Shown here one piece after another: positions 1 through 5,139 of a stretch of 5,378 nucleotides of DNA (positions are counted from its first letter, which is position 1; every line of letters starts with the position of its first letter). Both the position numbers and the translations under genes were made by a program. The notes under the pieces were generated by a model, which was not told the origin of the DNA, made no database searches, and was given only the letters and a program-made list of their open reading frames with translations. Origin of the DNA: BTQM01 sp036985875 (GTDB lineage Bacteria > Patescibacteriota > Minisyncoccia > Phycocordibacterales > UBA1539). The DNA is taken from contig BTQM01000042.1 in assembly GCA_036985875.1 (NCBI GenBank), positions 1 to 5,378 of the forward strand, written 5' to 3'.

Positions 1-22
1 CAGTTTCCCCGACCCCCTTCGT

Positions 23-84
23 GTTCGAGTCCAAGTCCGTCAGTTCTCCGCTGACGCTCCGAACTGCCGGACTTGGACTCGAAC
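23..84. repeat. Near-perfect inverted repeat overlapping the 3' half of tRNA-Gln
   Basis: Positions 23-46 are the reverse complement of 61-84 over 24 bp with one mismatch (40 against 67), around a 14-nt loop (47-60). The right arm is the tRNA-Gln sequence from G53 through the discriminator plus 3 nt of trailer, so the left arm is an inverted copy of the T-loop, the T-stem 3' strand and the acceptor 3' strand. A smaller 6-bp hairpin (38-43 with 51-56, CGTCAG/CTGACG) is nested and mutually exclusive with it. No U-tract follows on the minus strand, so it is not a standard terminator. It could be a foldback duplication, an attachment-site remnant or an assembly or amplification chimera; the sequence alone does not decide. 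Confidence 0.85.
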
Positions 85-134
85 CAAGATACCATGCTCC
101 AGAGGCATGTGTCCTACCATTAGACGATCCGGCA
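64..134 (-). tRNA. tRNA-Gln, anticodon CUG
   Basis: The minus strand folds into a complete cloverleaf. The acceptor is TGCCGGA/TCCGGCA (7 bp), with U1-A72 as is usual in bacterial glutamine tRNAs. The D-arm is GTCT/GGAC with a 7-nt loop containing GG. The anticodon stem is CATGC/GCATG around loop CTCTGGA, giving anticodon CUG, which reads CAG. The variable loop is 4 nt, the T-stem is CTTGG/CCAAG and the T-loop TTCGAGT. The discriminator is G73, as expected for Gln. CCA is not encoded (the next bases are TT), so the 3' end must be added by CCA-adding enzyme. A promoter lies just upstream (150-178). Its trailer can fold back on its own 3' half. Confidence 0.95.
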
Positions 135-149
135 ATGTGGTACGGGGGC

Positions 150-178
150 ATTGTAGCAAACTTGAGGGGAATTTTCCA
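150..178 (-). promoter_or_regulatory. Predicted sigma70-type promoter of tRNA-Gln
   Basis: Reading the minus strand, TGGAAA (178-173) is separated by 17 bp from TACAAT (155-150). The -10 is preceded by TG and one base (TGC-TACAAT), an extended -10. The predicted start is about 7-8 nt downstream, leaving a leader of under 10 nt before the tRNA 5' end at 134. The -35 matches the consensus in 4 of 6 positions. It is divergent from the promoter at 211-239. Confidence 0.7.
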
Positions 179-210
179 CTTGTTTCTGGGCGGAAGCATC
201 TTCACGAAAC

Positions 211-239
211 TTGCCTAGTAGAGATTTTTGTGTTATATT
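211..239 (+). promoter_or_regulatory. Predicted promoter of the lytic transglycosylase gene
   Basis: TTGCCT (211-216), a 17-bp spacer and TATATT (234-239) form a good sigma70-type promoter. TG at 231-232 makes the -10 extended. The predicted start near 246 gives a 5' untranslated leader of about 43 nt before the ATG at 289. Because the -35 coincides with a possible in-frame TTG codon at 211, this promoter argues against that upstream start. Confidence 0.7.
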
Positions 240-275
240 TTCCACAGAAGTAACATTCTTTGTAAGCACAGCCAA

Positions 276-283
276 AGAGGGGG
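276..283 (+). promoter_or_regulatory. Shine-Dalgarno site of the transglycosylase gene
   Basis: A purine run, AGAGGGGG, contains GAGG (277-280) 8 nt before the ATG at 289. It fixes the start codon and is the only strong Shine-Dalgarno sequence seen in front of any protein gene in the window. Confidence 0.75.
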
Positions 284-288
284 GCACA

Positions 289-807
289 ATGAAAAGATAT
301 ATTCTTGCAATTCTTTTTCTTATACCACTGTGCGCGCTTCCGGTAAAAGCTGAGTTGAGCAAACGCTGGAAAGTGTCCGCCGTGAAGGCAATTCCAATCG
401 TCATTGAAAAATACGGACCTCTTATCGTAGAGGCGTCGCGCGAATTCAAGAATCCCCCGAGATTTGTTGCAGCAATTCTTGTTGTTGAAAGCCTCGGCAA
501 ACCATGCGCTGCCTCTCCCATGGGAGCAAAAGGACTCATGCAGACAATGCCTATCATTGCTAAAGAAACGGGCATTCACGGAAATTCGTGCGATCCACGT
601 ACGAGCATACGTAGGGGAAGCGCGTATCTCGCGCTACTGCGTGATAAATACGGGCTCCGTTCTTTGGAAAGAATCGCGGTCGGGTATGTGAGAGGACCAA
701 ATCGCGCCAAGAGAATGAGCAAAAAAGAAGTGCGTAAGCACTTTTATGCCCGAAAGGTTCGTTTCGTTTTGCGGCATCTTTCCAAAACAAATTGGCCTAC
801 CCATTAA
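289..807 (+). CDS. Small secreted lytic transglycosylase (SLT/GH23 domain)
   Basis: The 172-residue product should cleave the glycan strands of peptidoglycan non-hydrolytically outside the membrane. Residues 1-21 are a Sec signal peptide: MKRY, a hydrophobic stretch, then a VKA cleavage site before ELSKRW. Residues 55-145 match the GH23 SLT core. The catalytic Glu is E67 in the ES motif (VVESLGKP), followed by SPMGAKGLMQTMP (76-88) and DPRTSIRRGSAYL (102-114), all typical of the family. The usual AYNAGP motif is altered to GYVRGP (132-137), so the family Asn is missing. C73 and C101 could form a disulfide in the exported protein. The start is set by the Shine-Dalgarno site 8 nt upstream. It is the only plus-strand gene, with its own promoter and terminator, and ends convergently against pyrG. 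It might serve as a wall enzyme near FtsEX, but nothing here proves that link. Fold assignment is solid; substrate detail is not. Confidence 0.88.
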   Translation: MKRYILAILFLIPLCALPVKAELSKRWKVSAVKAIPIVIEKYGPLIVEASREFKNPPRFVAAILVVESLGKPCAASPMGAKGLMQTMPIIAKETGIHGNSCDPRTSIRRGSAYLALLRDKYGLRSLERIAVGYVRGPNRAKRMSKKEVRKHFYARKVRFVLRHLSKTNWPTH

Positions 808-821
808 GGGCGGGCTTTTTT
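795..821 (+). terminator. Intrinsic terminator of the transglycosylase gene, inside the pyrG 3' end
   Basis: The stem 795-802 pairs with 808-815 (GCCTACCC with GGGCGGGC, one U-G wobble and one A-C mismatch) around loop ATTAA, followed by six T, one C and five T (816-827). The loop contains both genes' stop codons. On the minus strand the same hairpin is followed only by a weaker T-rich stretch (AATTTGTTTT), so it may terminate pyrG less efficiently. Confidence 0.75.
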
Positions 822-2483
822 CTTTTTACGCTGGGTTTCGACTTTTGGTTTTTTCACGGCCGCCTTTACGAACTCGGTGAACAGTGGGTGCGGGGAGAGT
901 GGCCGCGCCTGAAACTCAGGATGAAACTGCGTCCCGACAAAGAAAGGATGCTTCTCGCGCGGAAGCTCCGCAATCTCCATCAGGCTCTTGTCTGGAGAAA
1001 TCCCCGAGAAGACGAGACCGGCCTTCTCCAGCCGCTTGATATACTGCGGACTAACCTCATAGCGGTGCCTGTGCCGTTCTCCTATGCGCCTCTTCTCGTA
1101 TGCATCCGCCGCAATGGTCCCCTTTTTTAACACTGCCGGATACTCGCCGAGCCGCATGCTTCCACCAAAATCCCTGTTTTCAAGGTTCTTTTTTTGCTCC
1201 GGCATGATGTCTATCAGGAGATGTTTTGCCGACGGGTTTATTTCAGCGGTGTTCGCGCCTTTAAGCCTCATGACGCTGCGCGCGAATTCAATGACCAAAA
1301 GCTGCATCCCATAACAAAGGCCGAAATATGGTATATTATTCTGTCTCGCGAACTTTATAACGTTTAATTTGCCTTGGGTGCCCCGCGCGCCGAATCCGCC
1401 GGGGACGATAATGCCGTCGTAGTTTTTAAGTTCGGAGAGTTTTTTCTTGTTCCCCTCGAAATCCTCCGCGTTCAACCAATGTATAACCGGTTTTCTGCCA
1501 AGGTGGTACGCGGAATACTTGATCGCTTCGATCACGGAAAGATAGGAATCACCCAACACAAAATCTCCTGTATCAAAATATTTCCCAACGATAGCGATGT
1601 GCACTTCGCGTTTCACCGACTTTGCCCGCGCGACAAAGTGCTTCCATCCGACAAGGTCGGGTTTCTTGCTTCTCTTTCTCAAATGCAGTTTTTGAAAGAT
1701 GATATCTCCCAGCTTCTCTTTTTCAAAATTAATCGGCACATCATAGATGCTCTCAACATCGGGAGCAGAGATTACGTTCTCTTTCAGGATATTACAGAAT
1801 GTAGCAACCTTTTCCTTGCGCTTCTTATCAAGTGGAACCGCACTGCGGGCAACAATAACGTCGGGCTGGATACCGGTGGCATTGAGCGTTCTTACGGCAT
1901 GCTGTGTTGGTTTTGTTTTCATCTCCCCCACCCTTGAAGGGATCGGGAGATAGCTCACCATTACAAACATTACGTCCTCTGGGTTTTTGATCTTCATCAT
2001 ACGCGCCGCTTCCAAAAATAAAATGTTTTCATATTCCCCAACAGTACCACCAATCTCAATAACGGTGATGTCCGCTTTTGCTTTCGTGGCCGCGCGCTTT
2101 ATTCTTTTTATTATTTCAATGGGGATGTGGGGTACGACCTGCACACATTTGCCCTTGTACTCAAGGTTTCTCTCTGCCTGAATAACAGACTGGTAAACTC
2201 TGCCCGTCGTCATGTAATTCGCGCGAGTCAGGGTGGTATCCAAAAACCGCTCATAATTCCCCATATCCTGATCGGTCTCATCGCCGTCACGCAACACAAA
2301 AACCTCTCCGTGTTCAGTAGGATTCATTGTTCCGGCATCCACGTTCACATAGGGGTCTATTTTCATTGCCGTCACAGCGAAACCACGAGACTGGAGGATT
2401 TTCCCAATAGACGATGCCGCAATTCCTTTTCCCACGCCGGAGATCACGCCACCCACAACAAATATATATTTATGATTCTTCAT
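804..2483 (-). CDS. pyrG: CTP synthase (glutamine-hydrolysing)
   Basis: This cytoplasmic enzyme makes CTP from UTP with ATP and glutamine. At 559 residues it is full length (E. coli 545). The N-terminal synthetase domain (about 1-270) has the P-loop GGVISGVGKG (11-20), the metal-binding region around D71 and E143 (IEIGGTVGE) and the UTP-binding KTKPTQH (189-195). The glutamine amidotransferase domain (about 293-543) has the oxyanion motif PGGFG (361-365), nucleophile C390 in GLCYGMQ and the partners H521 and E523 in FHPEF; ERHRHRYEV is at 469-477. Start ATG is 14 nt after the ftsX stop, with no recognisable Shine-Dalgarno, so translation may be coupled to ftsX. The tail ends in K553-K556 then ARP. 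These codons are the complement of the convergent gene's terminator U-tract and stem. The stop overlaps the neighbour's stop by 3 bases. Identification is certain. Confidence 0.98.
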   Translation of the reverse strand: MKNHKYIFVVGGVISGVGKGIAASSIGKILQSRGFAVTAMKIDPYVNVDAGTMNPTEHGEVFVLRDGDETDQDMGNYERFLDTTLTRANYMTTGRVYQSVIQAERNLEYKGKCVQVVPHIPIEIIKRIKRAATKAKADITVIEIGGTVGEYENILFLEAARMMKIKNPEDVMFVMVSYLPIPSRVGEMKTKPTQHAVRTLNATGIQPDVIVARSAVPLDKKRKEKVATFCNILKENVISAPDVESIYDVPINFEKEKLGDIIFQKLHLRKRSKKPDLVGWKHFVARAKSVKREVHIAIVGKYFDTGDFVLGDSYLSVIEAIKYSAYHLGRKPVIHWLNAEDFEGNKKKLSELKNYDGIIVPGGFGARGTQGKLNVIKFARQNNIPYFGLCYGMQLLVIEFARSVMRLKGANTAEINPSAKHLLIDIMPEQKKNLENRDFGGSMRLGEYPAVLKKGTIAADAYEKRRIGERHRHRYEVSPQYIKRLEKAGLVFSGISPDKSLMEIAELPREKHPFFVGTQFHPEFQARPLSPHPLFTEFVKAAVKKPKVETQRKKKKARP

Positions 2484-2497
2484 TCGGTCTGTGGTTA

Positions 2498-3424
2498 CTA
2501 TGTTCTCAAATATCGCCGCACCGCCAGGAAACTTGAAATCGCCCCTAGGGCGATGCCAGACGCCAATATGATAAAGAATATCTGATTGAAATTGGTGACA
2601 TAATACTTGAACAGGTCAATTCCTCCGTAAAAATCGCCTGTAGCATTCTTGATCCAAGAAGTGGCGGGATAAAACAACGCAACCGTAAGAAGTGCTGCTA
2701 TAACACCATAAATAACCCCTCCGACAATAAAGGGTCCTCTTATGTATTTAGCGTCCGCTCCCACTAGTTTCATAACTGCGATCTCCTCGCGGGAAATATA
2801 TATAACGAGACGTATCGTATTGAACGTAATGAAAATTGATATCAGTACAAGAATAATGGTCACGACAAAACCCATTCGCTCCACCCCGCCTATGATGGTG
2901 GTCAACCGCTCTATTACCACCTTGTTGTCGCTATAGTTTACCTTATCTATGATGGTGGCTCCGCCTAAAAAGAGCGCGTCTTCGCGTTCAAGGAATTGTG
3001 CGATGCCGCTATATTGCGAAGGCTCTTTGGCTTTCACGTTAAGCACGGCGCGAAGAGGGTTCTCGTCCAACTCGGAGAGAGCGTCTAGAGTAAGCTGGTC
3101 ATTCTCATGCCTCTTACGAAAATCCAGAAGTGCCTGTTCTCTTGATACATATACGACTGACTTCACTTCCGGCAACCGTACGAGAGACTCCTTGAGTGAA
3201 AGTATTTCTTCCTCTGGAGCGTCCGTGGTGAAATATACGTTGATATCGATTTTGTCTTGGACACTTTGGAGGGTAGCACTCATAAAAGCGCCAATCAATA
3301 TGGTGGACCCGATCATGGAAAGCGCCACCACCATAACAAGAATTGAGGATACGGACACAACGCCGCTACGCCAAAAGCTCATAAATCCAGATTTTATTAT
3401 TCTCTTTATATTTGTCCAAAACAC
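2498..3424 (-). CDS. ftsX: Cell-division ABC transporter permease-like protein FtsX
   Basis: FtsX is the membrane partner of FtsE. ATP hydrolysis by FtsE is relayed through it to peptidoglycan hydrolases or their activators outside the cell. The 308 residues fit the family: a basic N-terminal cytoplasmic segment (1-21), TM1 (about 22-49), a large extracytoplasmic loop (50-183) with ENPLRAVLNVK (121-131), TM2 (185-208), the signature NTIRLVIYISREEIAVMKLVGA (202-223), TM3 (about 231-253) and TM4 (about 282-302). The start is GTG; an ATG at residue 15 (3382) would also leave TM1 intact, but family N-termini normally include the IKR...GF...WR stretch upstream of it. No Shine-Dalgarno precedes the GTG. 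Instead a hairpin U-tract ends 3 nt before it. The gene lies 47 nt after ftsE, unlike the overlapping ftsEX of many bacteria, and 14 nt before pyrG. Confidence 0.95.
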   Translation of the reverse strand: MFWTNIKRIIKSGFMSFWRSGVVSVSSILVMVVALSMIGSTILIGAFMSATLQSVQDKIDINVYFTTDAPEEEILSLKESLVRLPEVKSVVYVSREQALLDFRKRHENDQLTLDALSELDENPLRAVLNVKAKEPSQYSGIAQFLEREDALFLGGATIIDKVNYSDNKVVIERLTTIIGGVERMGFVVTIILVLISIFITFNTIRLVIYISREEIAVMKLVGADAKYIRGPFIVGGVIYGVIAALLTVALFYPATSWIKNATGDFYGGIDLFKYYVTNFNQIFFIILASGIALGAISSFLAVRRYLRT

Positions 3425-3427
3425 GAT

Positions 3428-3470
3428 AAAAAAATTTCAGCCAGAGGCTGATCCGCCTTTGGCGGAAATT
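3428..3470 (-). terminator. Tandem hairpins with U-tract between ftsE and ftsX
   Basis: On the minus strand AATT (3470-3467) is followed by hairpin 1, TCCGCC-AAA-GGCGGA (3466-3452), then hairpin 2, TCAGCC-TCT-GGCTGA (3451-3437), then AATT (3436-3433), which can pair with the first AATT and close a three-way junction. Seven T (3434-3428) follow. Hairpin 2 with its U-tract looks like an intrinsic terminator or attenuator, and points only along the minus strand. It starts one base after the ftsE stop and ends 3 nt before the ftsX GTG, so it fills the whole intergenic space. It may terminate partially, act as a processing or stability element, or modulate ftsX translation. The structure is clear; the function is inferred. 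Confidence 0.7.
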
Positions 3471-3471
3471 A

Positions 3472-4152
3472 CTACAAAACGTACCTTCCGCGCTTGTCAT
3501 CCCTTACAATTCTTCCCTCGTCCATCGTCACTACTCTTTTTCCAATTGAATCGATCACGCCTTTATTGTGCGTAGTGAGAACGACGGTGGTGCCCATATC
3601 GTTGATCTTCTTAAGGATTTGAATGATCTCATATGTGTTAATCGGGTCCAGATTGCCGGTCGGCTCATCCGCGATGATAAGGTCGGGTTGGTTGATGATA
3701 GCGCGCGCGATGGCCACCCTCTGGCGCTCACCCCCCGAAAGCTCGTGGGGAAAATTCCATATTTTCTCGCCCAGACCAACCAGCTCAAGCACATGGGGAA
3801 CATCGGAAGCCACCTCGTCATCACTCCTGCCTGCAGCTTCCATGGCAAAAGCGATATTTTCATACGCCGTTTTGTTCGGAAGCAATTTAAAGTCTTGGAA
3901 TACGACACCTATTCTCCTTCTAAACTCCGGAATCTCTTTACGCCTGAGGGAATGAACATCAACAGACTCAAAAAAAACAGCTCCCTCGGTCGGTTTTTCA
4001 TCCGCAAGAAGAAGTTTCAATAATGTTGTTTTCCCCGCTCCCGAGTGTCCGACAATAGACACAAATTCCCGCGGTTCTATAGAGAGGTTTACCTCGCTCA
4101 AAGCGATGGAGTTGTCAGAATATATTTTTGTGACCTTTTCAAAATAAATCAT
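3472..4152 (-). CDS. ftsE: Cell-division ATP-binding protein FtsE
   Basis: FtsE is the cytoplasmic ATPase that binds FtsX and powers activation of peptidoglycan hydrolysis at division. At 226 residues it has the usual family length and all ABC motifs: Walker A GHSGAGKTT (35-43), Q-loop Q86 in VVFQDFKLL, signature LSGGERQR (138-145), Walker B LIIADEPTG (158-166) with catalytic E163, D-loop NLD (167-169) and switch His H195. The VFQDF..L..KTAYENIAF stretch is characteristic of FtsE rather than of general LolD-type ATPases. The ATG is 41 nt after the prfB stop. The leader is A/C-rich with no Shine-Dalgarno, and I see no convincing promoter there. The stop is TAG. The order prfB-ftsE-ftsX supports the name. 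Confidence 0.97.
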   Translation of the reverse strand: MIYFEKVTKIYSDNSIALSEVNLSIEPREFVSIVGHSGAGKTTLLKLLLADEKPTEGAVFFESVDVHSLRRKEIPEFRRRIGVVFQDFKLLPNKTAYENIAFAMEAAGRSDDEVASDVPHVLELVGLGEKIWNFPHELSGGERQRVAIARAIINQPDLIIADEPTGNLDPINTYEIIQILKKINDMGTTVVLTTHNKGVIDSIGKRVVTMDEGRIVRDDKRGRYVL

Positions 4153-4193
4153 GTTTTAGTTAGTAGTTTGTGTTAAGTAGCAAGTACAAAAAA

Positions 4194-5066
4194 TTACAAT
4201 TCTTTTTCCGCTTCTATGAATTCATCCAATTCTCCGTCCTCCAGCACTTTTCCTATATCCCGCACTTCCACTCCAGTCCTATGGTCTTTTACCATCCTGT
4301 AGGGATGCAAGACGTACGACCGTATTTGGTTTCCCCACGTTATTTCCGTCGTTTTACTTATATACATTCCTTCTTCTTTCTTCTCGCGCTGCGCTTCTTT
4401 CAGTTTAAAGAGCTTCCCCGTAAGCATCGCAAGCGCTCTTTCTCTATTTTGCGCCTGGGAACGCTCCGACTCTACGTGAACAGAGATGCCTGTTGGAATA
4501 TGAACGATCCGCACCGCCGTTTCCCTTTTGTTCACATTTTGTCCTCCTGGACCACTTGACCTGCTAAACTCAACCTTGAGGTCATCCGCCGGTATTTCAA
4601 TACCAACCAATTTCTCAAATTTAGGGATCACTTCAACCATGGAAAAGGAAGTGTGGCGAAGCTTTTTCGCGCTGAAAGGGGACACGCGCACCAGTCGATG
4701 CACGCCGGATTCATTTTTGAGCGTTCCGTACGCACCTTTGCCGTTCACTTCAAACGTGATATTCCTATATCCGCCGTGATCGTTCTCGTTCTTATGAATA
4801 AGGTACACTTGCCAACCGCGACGGTCAACATATTTAAGGTACATTTCGTGAAGCATTCGGGAAAAATCCTCGGCATCATCCCCGCCTGCTCCGGCAAGGA
4901 TGGTTATGACGGCATCTCCCTTATCGTATTTTCCCCTTCCGGCAAGCTCATCCTTGAGCTCGCCTATCTCCTTTATAGTTGCCTGCGCTTTTTGCTTATC
5001 TTTCCAGAAATCGGGAAGCGCCATATTGCGCTCAAGTTCCACAATCTTTTCCTTGATATCATCCAT
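4194..5066 (-). CDS. prfB: Peptide chain release factor 2 (short domain 1)
   Basis: RF2 recognises UGA and UAA in the ribosomal A site and triggers hydrolysis of peptidyl-tRNA. The stop-recognition tripeptide SPF is at 129-131, after GVHRLVR (121-127) and before RHTS (137-140). The catalytic GGQ loop is SGPGGQNVNK (171-180, GGQ at 174-176). At 290 residues it is some 75 shorter than E. coli RF2 (365). By eye, about 26 N-terminal residues are absent, so the protein starts almost exactly after the place of the E. coli +1 frameshift, and about 50 residues of helical domain 1 are missing between ELKDEL and the AGAGGDDAEDF region. No programmed frameshift is needed. Two in-frame TGA codons lie at 12 and 9 nt upstream of the ATG, fixing the start region. 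A promoter 8 nt upstream predicts a leaderless mRNA. Domains 2-4 appear intact, so it should be functional. Confidence 0.96.
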   Translation of the reverse strand: MDDIKEKIVELERNMALPDFWKDKQKAQATIKEIGELKDELAGRGKYDKGDAVITILAGAGGDDAEDFSRMLHEMYLKYVDRRGWQVYLIHKNENDHGGYRNITFEVNGKGAYGTLKNESGVHRLVRVSPFSAKKLRHTSFSMVEVIPKFEKLVGIEIPADDLKVEFSRSSGPGGQNVNKRETAVRIVHIPTGISVHVESERSQAQNRERALAMLTGKLFKLKEAQREKKEEGMYISKTTEITWGNQIRSYVLHPYRMVKDHRTGVEVRDIGKVLEDGELDEFIEAEKEL

Positions 5067-5074
5067 CGTTCTTC

Positions 5075-5103
5075 ATCATACCAAAATTCAGGACGAAACT
5101 CAA
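5075..5103 (-). promoter_or_regulatory. Predicted promoter of prfB, giving a leaderless mRNA
   Basis: On the minus strand TTGAGT (5103-5098), a 17-bp spacer and TATGAT (5080-5075) form a promoter with an extended -10 (TG then G before TATGAT). Only 8 nt separate the -10 from the prfB ATG (5066-5064), so transcription should start within about 2 nt of the start codon. That fits the lack of a clear Shine-Dalgarno, although a weak GAAG is present. Confidence 0.6.
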
Positions 5104-5139
5104 AAAAGGCCAGCACACCAAAAAGAAAAGTGCCCTTTA

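Noticed and set aside
23..46. A second tRNA gene on the plus strand, suggested by GTTCGAGTCCAAG
   Set aside because: Only T-loop and 3' acceptor sequence is present; the matching T-stem 5' strand, anticodon arm and D-arm are absent. It is the inverted copy of part of tRNA-Gln.
211..288. Extension of the transglycosylase to a TTG start at 211, adding 26 residues
   Set aside because: The TTG lies in the predicted -35 box, it would bury a clear signal peptide, and the ATG at 289 has a strong Shine-Dalgarno site.
120..579. Two open frames of 151 and 125 codons on the minus strand opposite the transglycosylase gene
   Set aside because: They are antisense to a gene with clear domain motifs, have no start signals and no recognisable protein features.
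1374..1937. A 187-codon open frame on the plus strand opposite pyrG
   Set aside because: It is antisense to a fully conserved CTP synthase region and has no ribosome-binding site or promoter.
4153..4193. Promoter for ftsE (TTGTAC, 18 bp, TACTAA)
   Set aside because: The -10 matches the consensus at only 3 of 6 positions; chance matches of this quality are common in AT-rich DNA.
5118..5139. Terminator after tRNA-Thr(CGU) formed by AAAG-GGCA-CTTT and a T-rich run
   Set aside because: The stem is only 4 bp and AT-rich. It is too weak to call, although the T-rich run could assist termination after the long tRNA helix.
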